A DNA stretch of 36,738 bases, taken from Paracoccaceae bacterium (GTDB lineage Bacteria > Pseudomonadota > Alphaproteobacteria > Rhodobacterales > Rhodobacteraceae). The DNA lies in NCBI GenBank assembly GCA_029862205.1, contig JAOTXT010000045.1, positions 1-36,738 on the forward strand. Direction: 5' to 3'. This document shows positions 19,597 to 25,863 of this stretch, in pieces. The stretch's first letter is position 1. Every line of letters begins with the position of its first letter. A program made the position numbers and the translations under genes. Below the pieces are notes generated by a model. It was not told where the DNA came from. It searched no databases and saw only the letters and a program-made list of their open reading frames with translations.

Positions 19597-19668
19597 CGTA
19601 GGGTGGGCTCGCCAGAGCCCACCGCTCATCTGACTTCCGGCGGTGGGCTCGTTCGAGCCCACCCTACG
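19597..19668. repeat. REP-like double hairpin (GTAGGGTGGGC family)
   Basis: The outer 15-bp arms CGTAGGGTGGGCTCG (19597-19611) and CGAGCCCACCCTACG (19654-19668) are perfectly complementary. Each half also folds on itself: GGTGGGCTC with GAGCCCACC in the left half, and GGTGGGCTCG with CGAGCCCACC in the right. This is the paired-hairpin form of widespread REP/BIME-type elements. It lies between convergent genes, the usual location. No transposase (RAYT) is in the window. Confidence 0.8.
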
Positions 19669-19751
19669 GCGCTGGGTTGCGGGATTGAGTGATTGAGTCC
19701 CTCGAAACGTTCTACCGAGGCGCGAAGGCTCGCATCCACCGGCGGCAAACG

Positions 19752-20144
19752 TCACCCGGCGACTTGGCGCTCGTAGTCCTCGGCGTCGTACCAGCCGAGC
19801 GACTTGGTGACCATCAAGTCATCGTCCATGTCCCACTCCTCCCAGCCGCTGACCGCGACGAAATTGCCCGTGTCCCGATGATGGCCCTCGAGGGTCCAGG
19901 CGTAGACCATGTGCCGGTCCGCCACGAGCACGGTGCCGCATTTCAGGACAAGGTCGGGGAAATCCGCCATGAACCCAGCCGCCATCTCGGCGATGTCGGC
20001 GCGCGAGGTCATCGCGTCGCCGCGATTGATCGAGAAGGTCGCCGTCGGCGCATACCTCTCCGCGACTGTCTCGGGAGAATGGGAGGTCCATGCGGCGCAA
20101 AGCGCCTCTGCCAGCTTTTTCGCTGTGTCGATGTCGGGCGTCAT
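19752..20144 (-). CDS. NTF2-like / SnoaL-type small protein (130 aa)
   Basis: This is a second NTF2-fold protein. The helix AKKLAEALCAAWTSHSPETVAERY, the strand ATFSINRGDAMTSRADIAEMAAGFMADFPDLVLKC and the closing strands HMVYAWTLEGHHRDTGNFVAVSGWEEWDMDDDLMVTKSLGWYDAEDYERQ fit SnoaL-like polyketide-cyclase relatives. The motif GHHRDTGN is typical of steroid-isomerase-like pockets, but no catalytic assignment is possible. It is distinct in sequence from the NTF2-like protein at 17571-17975. It converges with the LuxR-type regulator, separated by the REP-like element. The ATG is at 20144; the ribosome site is moderate (AAGAAGGA). Confidence 0.8.
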   Translation of the reverse strand: MTPDIDTAKKLAEALCAAWTSHSPETVAERYAPTATFSINRGDAMTSRADIAEMAAGFMADFPDLVLKCGTVLVADRHMVYAWTLEGHHRDTGNFVAVSGWEEWDMDDDLMVTKSLGWYDAEDYERQVAG

Positions 20145-20283
20145 TCCGGGTTCTGTCCTTCTTCATGTGCCACGAGCGGCAATGGCCGCGAACCACAGGA
20201 TGTGCATCTTGAGCCCGCAGCGTCAAAGGAATCAGCAGGTCGACCAACTTTCTCTGCCCGCCGTTTTCGCGACACCATGATTG

Positions 20284-20376
20284 ACAGGCCGCGGCCTGGG
20301 TAATCTTCTGTGCCGATGAGGGGAATCGCCCATCCTGGCCTGTGGTCCCCGCCCAAATCGGGCGGGATTGCTTTTT
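20284..20376 (+). promoter_or_regulatory. Structured leader with terminator-like hairpin before the TRAP operon
   Basis: ACAGGCC (20284-20290) is complementary to GGCCTGT (20337-20343), enclosing a 46-nt region with smaller pairings (GATG/GGG with CCCATC). Immediately after comes CCCGCCC (20348-20354) pairing with GGGCGGG (20360-20366), then ATTGCTTTTT. The terminator-like hairpin ends about 17 bp before the first TRAP gene, and GGGGA at 20320-20324 could pair with TCCCC (20346-20350) as an anti-terminator. TTGACA (20281-20286) is a perfect -35 but has no good -10. No known riboswitch is recognised. Confidence 0.4.
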
Positions 20377-20392
20377 CAGGCGACTATCACAA

Positions 20393-20929
20393 ATGGCTGC
20401 CAGCCTGGGCCTGCCGCCGATGACCGGTTTCATGCGCGGATATGTCCGGCTGATTGACCGGATCAACTATCTGATCGGCCGGATCGTCATGTATGGCATC
20501 TTCGGGATGGTTGCGATCCTGCTGTGGTCGTCGATCTCGAAGGCCGCCTTCACGGTGCCCGCCTTCTGGACCCTGGAGATGGCTCAATATGCCATGGTCG
20601 CCTACTACCTGCTGGGCGGCCCCTATTCCATGCAGCTCGGTGCCAATATCCGGATGGACCTTTTCTACGGGAGCTGGTCCGACCGGCGCAAAGCCTGGTT
20701 CGACGCCTTCACGGTTCTGTTCCTGATCTTCTACCTGGGCATCATGCTCTATGGCGGGATCGAGTCGACCGCCTATTCGATCGAATACAACCAGCGCAGC
20801 CCGACCCTGTGGCGCCCTCTGATCTGGCCGATCAAGGCGATCATGTGCCTGGGCATCTTCTTGATGCTGCTGCAAGCGATCTCGGAGCTCTTCAAGGACA
20901 TTTTCCGGCTGAGGCGCGAGGAGATCTGA
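20393..20929 (+). CDS. dctQ: TRAP transporter small permease subunit (DctQ-type)
   Basis: This four-helix inner-membrane subunit of a tripartite ATP-independent periplasmic transporter pairs with the DctM subunit. It is 178 aa from ATG 20393 (weak AGGCG upstream); ATG 20420 or 20432 are possible and would give a more usual N terminus. Helices are at about residues 35-57, 67-85, 107-127 and 145-165. The middle loop (YYLLGGPYSMQLGANIRMDLFY) is the typical DctQ pattern. Its stop codon overlaps the dctM start by one base (TGATG). The substrate is unknown; the downstream dehydrogenase and GST-like genes hint at an organic acid or related compound that is then metabolised. Confidence 0.92.
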   Translation: MAASLGLPPMTGFMRGYVRLIDRINYLIGRIVMYGIFGMVAILLWSSISKAAFTVPAFWTLEMAQYAMVAYYLLGGPYSMQLGANIRMDLFYGSWSDRRKAWFDAFTVLFLIFYLGIMLYGGIESTAYSIEYNQRSPTLWRPLIWPIKAIMCLGIFLMLLQAISELFKDIFRLRREEI

Positions 20930-22257
20930 TGTCCTATGAGGCGATCGCTCTGACGATGTTCGCATCGATGATGCTGATGCTGATGACCGGCCAGCGGGTC
21001 TTCGGCGCCATCGGCGCGGTCGCGGCGGTCTCGGCCATGCTGCTGTGGGGCGCGGGGCCGGGCGGCACGGACATTCCCTTCGCGGCGGCGATGAAGCTGA
21101 TGAAGTGGTATCCGCTGCTGACCCTGCCGATGTTCATCTTCATGGGCTACGTGCTGAGCGAAAGCCGAATCGCCGACGATCTCTACAAGATGTTCCATGT
21201 GTGGATGGGGCCGATCCATGGCGGGCTGGCGATCGGCACGATCGGGCTGATGGTGCTAATCTCGGCGATGAACGGGCTCTCGGTTGCGGGCATGGCGATC
21301 GGGGCGACCATCGCCCTGCCGGAACTGCTGAGGCGCAACTACGACAAGCGCATGGTTACCGGCGTGATCCAGGCCGGGTCGAGCCTCGGTATCCTGGTGC
21401 CGCCCTCGGTGGTGCTGGTGCTCTATGCAATGATCGCGCGCCAGCCGGTGGGGCAGCTCTGGCTGGCGGGCGTGCTGCCGGGGCTGATGATGGCGGGGCT
21501 CTTCGTCCTCTACATCGCCATCCGCTGCCGGTTGCAGCCGCATCTCGGCCCACCGCTCGCGGCCGACGAGCGCGACGTGCCGATGCGCGAGAAGCTGCGC
21601 CTGCTGCGCGCGGGCCTGCTGCCGCTGGTCATCTTCGCGGCGATGATGTGGCCGTTCATCTCGGGCTATACCTCGCTGGTGGAAAGCTCGGCCATCGGCG
21701 CCATAACCGCCTTCATGGCGGCGGTCGTCAAGGGCCGGATGACCAAGGAAGTGTTCGAGGTCTCGGTCCGCCAGACCCTGGCGATCTCTTGCATGTTCAT
21801 GTGGATCATCATGGCGGCGCTGGGCTTCGGGGCGGTCTTCGACGGCTTGGGCGCGGTGCGCGCGATCGACGACCTATTCACCGAGCAGCTTGGCCTCGAC
21901 CCCTGGACCATCCTGATCCTGATGCAGCTTTCGTTCCTGCTGATGGGCACGTTCCTGGACGACACCGCGATGCTGGTGATCGTGGCGCCGCTTTACGTGC
22001 CGCTGGTCAAGGTGCTGGGGTTCGATCTGATCTGGTACGGCGTGCTCTACACGATCACCACCCAGATCGCCTATATGACCCCGCCCTTCGGCTATAACCT
22101 GTTTCTGATGCGCGCCATGGCGCCGCCCCAGATCGGGCTGAAGGACATCTACGCCTCTATCATTCCGTTTGTCTTCGTGATGATATTGGCGCTTGCGCTG
22201 ATCATGGCTTTCCCCGAGATCGCGCTTTGGCTGCCGAACTATGTCTACGGGAAGTGA
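20929..22257 (+). CDS. dctM: TRAP transporter large permease subunit (DctM-type)
   Basis: This 442-aa inner-membrane protein is the transporting subunit of the TRAP system, driven by Na+ or H+ gradients. About 12 hydrophobic segments are seen. Family patterns include LTLPMFIFMGYVLSES, the glycine/serine-rich AGSSLGILVPPSVVLVLYAMIARQPVGQLWLAGVLPGL and the second-half repeat FLDDTAMLVIVAPLYVPLVKVLGFDLIWYGVLY with AYMTPPFGYNLF. The ATG shares an A with the dctQ stop, and GAGGAGAT provides the ribosome site. The last codons run into a 14-bp tandem repeat, and the stop TGA lies inside its first unit. Confidence 0.95.
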   Translation: MSYEAIALTMFASMMLMLMTGQRVFGAIGAVAAVSAMLLWGAGPGGTDIPFAAAMKLMKWYPLLTLPMFIFMGYVLSESRIADDLYKMFHVWMGPIHGGLAIGTIGLMVLISAMNGLSVAGMAIGATIALPELLRRNYDKRMVTGVIQAGSSLGILVPPSVVLVLYAMIARQPVGQLWLAGVLPGLMMAGLFVLYIAIRCRLQPHLGPPLAADERDVPMREKLRLLRAGLLPLVIFAAMMWPFISGYTSLVESSAIGAITAFMAAVVKGRMTKEVFEVSVRQTLAISCMFMWIIMAALGFGAVFDGLGAVRAIDDLFTEQLGLDPWTILILMQLSFLLMGTFLDDTAMLVIVAPLYVPLVKVLGFDLIWYGVLYTITTQIAYMTPPFGYNLFLMRAMAPPQIGLKDIYASIIPFVFVMILALALIMAFPEIALWLPNYVYGK

Positions 22258-22293
22258 ACTGGGGGAAGTGAACTGGGGGAAGTGAACTGGGGG
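22252..22293 (+). repeat. Three tandem copies of a 14-bp unit (AAGTGAACTGGGGG)
   Basis: Units at 22252-22265, 22266-22279 and 22280-22293 are identical, and a degenerate fourth begins AAATG. The first unit contains the dctM stop codon. The array fills the start of the 115-bp dctM-dctP gap, whose remainder holds an inverted repeat AGCGGC (22328-22333) / GCCGCT (22344-22349) before the dctP ribosome site. Confidence 0.85.
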
Positions 22294-22372
22294 AAATGTA
22301 CCAAAATTCGGGGAGCGATACGAACAAAGCGGCTCTCGTTCAGGCCGCTGCAGTGATCGACAGAAGGAGGAA

Positions 22373-23416
22373 ATGATGACAACCAGACGCAGATTCCTGA
22401 CCAGCGCCGGCGTGGTCGGCGCTTCGACCCTGGCGGCGCCCGCCGTCGTGCGCGCCCAGGCCCCGATCAAGTGGCGGCTGCAAACCTATTCCGGCGCCCC
22501 GCTGGGCGCCCATGTCATCAAGCCCCAGATCGAGGCCTTCAACAAGGCGGCCAACGGCGAAATGGAGATCGAGCTCTATTACGCCGACCAGCTGGTTCCG
22601 ACCGACGAGTTGTTCCGCGCCATGCAATCGGGCACGCTGGACGCGGTGCAGTCGGACGACGCCACGATGGCCTCGCCGGTCGATATCTCGGTCTTCGGCG
22701 GCTACTTCCCATTCTCGACCCGATACAGCCTCGATCTGCCGGTTCTGTTCGACCGCTACGGCCTGAACGAGATCTGGGCCGAGGCCTATGGCGAGGTCGA
22801 GGGCGTCGAGTGGCTGAGCGCCGGCGCCTGGGATCCGCTCCACATCTTTACCAAGGATCCGATCCGCAGCCTGGCCGACATGAACGGCAAACGCGTCTTC
22901 GGCGTGCCGACCGCCGGGCGCTTCCTGGCGCGCTACGGGCTGATCCCGGTCACCGTGCCCTGGGAAGACGTGGAGGTTGCGATCCAGACCGGCGAGCTGG
23001 ACGGCGTCGCCTGGTGCGGCTTCACCGAAGCCTACGAGGTGGGCTGGGCAGATGTCTGCAGCTACGCGCTTCTGAACAACGTCACCGGCGCCTGGTGCGG
23101 CTCCTACTTCGCCAACTCGGAAAGCTGGGCGAAGGTGCCGGAGCATCTGAAGGAGCTGTTCCTGATCACCATCGACCAGTCGCACTACTACCGGCAGGTT
23201 TGGTATTGGGGCGGCGAAGCCGAGCTCCGCGTCAAGGGCGAGAAGATGGAGCTGACCACCATCCCGCAGGAAGAGTGGGATCAGGTCGTCAGCGACGCCG
23301 GGGAGTTCTGGGAAGAACTGGCCTCGGTCAGCCCGCGTGCGGCCAAGGTGATCCAGAAGTTCAAGGATTACACCGAGGTTATGGAAAAGGTCGGCGTGCC
23401 CTACCGGTATAGCTGA
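22373..23416 (+). CDS. dctP: TRAP transporter substrate-binding protein (DctP-type), TAT-exported
   Basis: This periplasmic solute-binding protein feeds the DctQM permease. It is 347 aa. The N terminus has a twin-arginine signal TRRRFLTSAGVVG followed by a hydrophobic stretch and AAPAVVRAQA, so it is predicted to be exported folded by Tat. The body fits the DctP family: KWRLQTYSGAPLGAHVIKPQ, ADQLVPTDELFRAMQSGTLD, SLADMNGKRVFGVPTAGRFLARYG, and WEDVEVAIQTGELDGVAWCGFTEAYEVGWADV. ATG 22373 or the adjacent ATG 22376 follows AAGGAGG. The substrate cannot be named; the aromatic-rich central part suggests a carboxylate ligand held by Arg as in other family members (inference). Confidence 0.94.
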   Translation: MMTTRRRFLTSAGVVGASTLAAPAVVRAQAPIKWRLQTYSGAPLGAHVIKPQIEAFNKAANGEMEIELYYADQLVPTDELFRAMQSGTLDAVQSDDATMASPVDISVFGGYFPFSTRYSLDLPVLFDRYGLNEIWAEAYGEVEGVEWLSAGAWDPLHIFTKDPIRSLADMNGKRVFGVPTAGRFLARYGLIPVTVPWEDVEVAIQTGELDGVAWCGFTEAYEVGWADVCSYALLNNVTGAWCGSYFANSESWAKVPEHLKELFLITIDQSHYYRQVWYWGGEAELRVKGEKMELTTIPQEEWDQVVSDAGEFWEELASVSPRAAKVIQKFKDYTEVMEKVGVPYRYS

Positions 23417-23428
23417 TCGCAACAATCA

Positions 23429-23452
23429 GGGGCGGGCCGAAGGGTCCGCCCC
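23429..23452 (+). other. Strong intercistronic hairpin between dctP and the SDR gene
   Basis: GGGGCGGGCC pairs with GGTCCGCCCC over 10 bp (one G-U) around a GAAG loop, 12 bp after the dctP stop. No T-tract follows. Such hairpins often stabilise the 3' end of a highly expressed binding-protein message while allowing some readthrough; this role is inferred. Confidence 0.55.
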
Positions 23453-23466
23453 AATCCTAAGAACCC

Positions 23467-24219
23467 ATGATTACTTACGATTTTTCCGGCAAGGTCGCCG
23501 TCGTGACCGGCGCGGGCGGCGGGATGGGGCGCGAAATCGCGGACATCATCCTGGGCGCGGGCGGCTCGGCCGTGATGATCGACCTGAAACCCGAGCCCGA
23601 GGGTTTGAGCGGCGATCCCGGCCGGCGCCTTTATGCCCAGGGCGACCTGACCGACGCCGCCTTTGTGACAAAGACCATCGATGCGGGTGCCGAACGGTTC
23701 GACCGGATCGACTATCTGGCAAACGTGGCGGGTGTGCTGTGGTTCGGCCGTGACGTCTCGCTGTTGGACATCGACCTGGACCTCTGGGACCGGGTCTTCG
23801 ACATCAACCTCAAGTCCATGGTCCATACGGCCCGCGCCGCGGTGCCTCATATGAAGACTGCCGGCGGCGGCGCAATGGTGCATTTCGCGACCACCCAGTG
23901 CCTGCGCGGCGATCCGGTGCCCCAGGACGCCTATTCGACCGCCAAGGCGGGGGTCGGCGCACTGTCGCGATCGCTGGCCATGCAGTTGGCGCCCGACAGC
24001 ATCCGCTCGAACGCGATCTATCCGGGCTTGACGCTGACGCCCCTGCAGGCGCGATGGGACTCGGACGAGAAAGTAGCCGACGTCGGCACCCATGTGCCCA
24101 TGGGCCGGGTCGGCTCGCCGCGCGAGCTTGCTAATGCGGCGGTGTTCCTGCTGTCGGACGGGGCGTCCTATATCACCGGCATCGACCTGATCGTCGATGG
24201 TGGGCTTTTGCTGAAGTGA
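23467..24219 (+). CDS. Short-chain dehydrogenase/reductase
   Basis: This 250-aa classical SDR is a cytosolic NAD(P)-dependent oxidoreductase. The cofactor motif TGAGGGMG is at residues 14-21, and Asp39 at the end of beta-2 (VMIDL) suggests NAD(H). NVAG (86-89), Asn114 and the active-site YSTAK (Tyr156, Lys160) are present. The catalytic Ser expected 13 residues before Tyr156 is Thr143. The C-terminal motif is SDGASYITGIDLIVDGGLL. No Shine-Dalgarno sequence is obvious before ATG 23467. It follows dctP and overlaps the next gene (TGATG), so it likely oxidises or reduces the substrate brought in by the TRAP system. Confidence 0.93.
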   Translation: MITYDFSGKVAVVTGAGGGMGREIADIILGAGGSAVMIDLKPEPEGLSGDPGRRLYAQGDLTDAAFVTKTIDAGAERFDRIDYLANVAGVLWFGRDVSLLDIDLDLWDRVFDINLKSMVHTARAAVPHMKTAGGGAMVHFATTQCLRGDPVPQDAYSTAKAGVGALSRSLAMQLAPDSIRSNAIYPGLTLTPLQARWDSDEKVADVGTHVPMGRVGSPRELANAAVFLLSDGASYITGIDLIVDGGLLLK

Positions 24220-24992
24220 TGCCGATGTCCGAGCCCCTGCGCCTTTTCGTCCACCGCACCTCCAGCGCCTCGCTTCGGGTGACGATTTTCATGAGTGTCG
24301 CAGGCGTGCCGGACAGCCTGGTCGAGAAGGTCGAAATGGGGCTCGCCACCGACCCTCGCGGCATCCCGGTCTATACCCTGTCCGAAGGAGATCCGGTCAC
24401 CGAAGCGCTGGGCACGACCGACTTGAAAGCCTTCAACCCGGAGAGCCGCATCCCGGTCCTGCTGCTGCCGGACGGGCGCAAGATGACCCAGTCCGGCGCG
24501 ATCATCGACTATATCCGCACGCTCCACGACGATGGAGGTATGGAACCGGACGACCCCTGGGCCCGGGCCGAGATGCGCCGGCTGATGTGGATCATCGCGG
24601 CCGACGTGCAGCCCTATCAGAACATCCCGTTCATCATCCAGGCGATGACCGAATGGGACATGGTGCGCGCGATGCCGACCGAGCATCCGTTGCGGCTCCA
24701 CTTCATCCGCCGCGAGTTCGGCGCGATCGAGGCGTTGCTGGCGAACTGCGCCGGCACCTGTGCCGTGGGCGATCGGGTGACGCTGGCCGATTGCTTTATC
24801 GTGCCCCAGGTCAGGAACGCGCTGATGGCGGGGATCGATCTGCCGAACGAATTCCCCATTCTCTCGCGGGTCTTCGACCACGTGACCGAAGTCCCGGCGG
24901 TGCGGCGGGTGCTGGAGGATGCGGGCGGCAAGGTGCAGCCGAGCTTTTTCAGCAAGGCGCATATGGAAGCCTATGCGGCCGGCGATGGATGA
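24219..24992 (+). CDS. Glutathione S-transferase family protein
   Basis: This 257-aa soluble protein has an N-terminal thioredoxin-like GST domain and a C-terminal helical domain. The N-terminal pattern is LRLFVHRTSSASLRVTIFMSVAGV. The glutathione-site equivalents are RIPVLLLPDG (cis-Pro) and QSGAIIDYI at about residues 82-103. The C-terminal domain contains GDRVTLADCFIVPQVRNA, the usual N-capping Thr/Asp region. A loop between beta-2 and the cis-Pro is longer than normal. Ser residues after the first strand (RTSSAS) could supply the catalytic Ser of zeta/maleylacetoacetate-isomerase-like GSTs. It is translationally coupled to the SDR (the A of its ATG is the last base of the SDR stop). Substrate unknown. 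Confidence 0.87.
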   Translation: MPMSEPLRLFVHRTSSASLRVTIFMSVAGVPDSLVEKVEMGLATDPRGIPVYTLSEGDPVTEALGTTDLKAFNPESRIPVLLLPDGRKMTQSGAIIDYIRTLHDDGGMEPDDPWARAEMRRLMWIIAADVQPYQNIPFIIQAMTEWDMVRAMPTEHPLRLHFIRREFGAIEALLANCAGTCAVGDRVTLADCFIVPQVRNALMAGIDLPNEFPILSRVFDHVTEVPAVRRVLEDAGGKVQPSFFSKAHMEAYAAGDG

Positions 24993-25002
24993 AACCAACT
25001 GA

Positions 25003-25863
25003 TTACTGAAGTGGTGCGGCGGCCACCCACCACTCGGACCGGGCCGACGAAACCCGGGCTGCCTGCGCCTCGGCCGCCGCCTGAGTGTCGTGCAGGGCAA
25101 AGCAGGTCGCACCCGAACCCGACATGCGCGCCAGCGGCGCGTCGGCAAGCGCGCCCAGAACCTCACCGATCACCGGACATAGGCTCCGCGCCGCCGCCTC
25201 CATGTCATTGCGCTGGTGCGCCAGCCAACCGATCAGCGCCGCGAAGTCGAGCCTTGCCGGAGCGGGTGCGGCCGGTGGATTGTCCTTGTTCGCGATCGCA
25301 CCGAAGACCGCCGCCGTCTCAACCGCGAGTCCGGGATTGACCAGCACCATCCAACCTGGAGGCAGCATCGGGCCAGCGCCCAGCCGCTCGCCGATCCCGG
25401 CCATGAACTGCGGTGCGGGCGCGCCCAGGCAAACCGGGACATCGGCGCCCAGACGCAGGGGCAGACCGTCCGGCACCGGGACGCCCCAATGGCTGGACAA
25501 GAGGCGCAACGCGGCCGCCGCGTCGCTGGAGCCGCCGCCGATGCCGGAGGCGGCGGGAAGGTTCTTCTTGAGGATTAGCGACGCATCCGCCGCAATCCCG
25601 TGATGGGCGGCAAGGGCGGCAGCCGCTTTCAGGACCAGATTATCCGCACCCGCCGAGAGGCCGCCGGCAAAGGGACCTTTGAGACGCAGCGACAGCCCCT
25701 GCCCCGGCTCGATCGAGACCCAATCCCCAAGCCTCGGAAACACCGCCAGACTGTCGAGCAAGTGGTATCCGTCGGCCCGCCGGCCCACCAGGTGGAGGTA
25801 GAGATTGACCTTTGCCGGCGCGAATTCCCGCGCCCCAGCGACGCCCCGGTCAGCCGCCGTCAT
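25003..25863 (-). CDS. ispE: 4-diphosphocytidyl-2-C-methyl-D-erythritol kinase
   Basis: IspE phosphorylates CDP-ME, the fourth step of the MEP isoprenoid pathway. It is 286 aa, a GHMP-superfamily kinase. The N-terminal FAPAKVNLYLHLVGRRADGYH is the classical IspE opening with its catalytic Lys region. The ATP loop PAASGIGGGSSDAAAAL and the C-terminal MSGSGATCFAL complete the family motifs. ATG 25863 is used; the frame is open another 72 codons inside the upstream TPR gene. The start overlaps the last 14 bases of that gene, so translation is probably coupled. It converges tightly with the GST-like gene (10-bp gap). Confidence 0.95.
   Translation of the reverse strand: MTAADRGVAGAREFAPAKVNLYLHLVGRRADGYHLLDSLAVFPRLGDWVSIEPGQGLSLRLKGPFAGGLSAGADNLVLKAAAALAAHHGIAADASLILKKNLPAASGIGGGSSDAAAALRLLSSHWGVPVPDGLPLRLGADVPVCLGAPAPQFMAGIGERLGAGPMLPPGWMVLVNPGLAVETAAVFGAIANKDNPPAAPAPARLDFAALIGWLAHQRNDMEAAARSLCPVIGEVLGALADAPLARMSGSGATCFALHDTQAAAEAQAARVSSARSEWWVAAAPLQ

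Noticed and set aside
18211-19755. Long minus-strand open frame opposite the LuxR-type regulator
   Set aside because: It runs through the REP-like element, and its product has the Arg/Asp/Gly composition of antisense frames.
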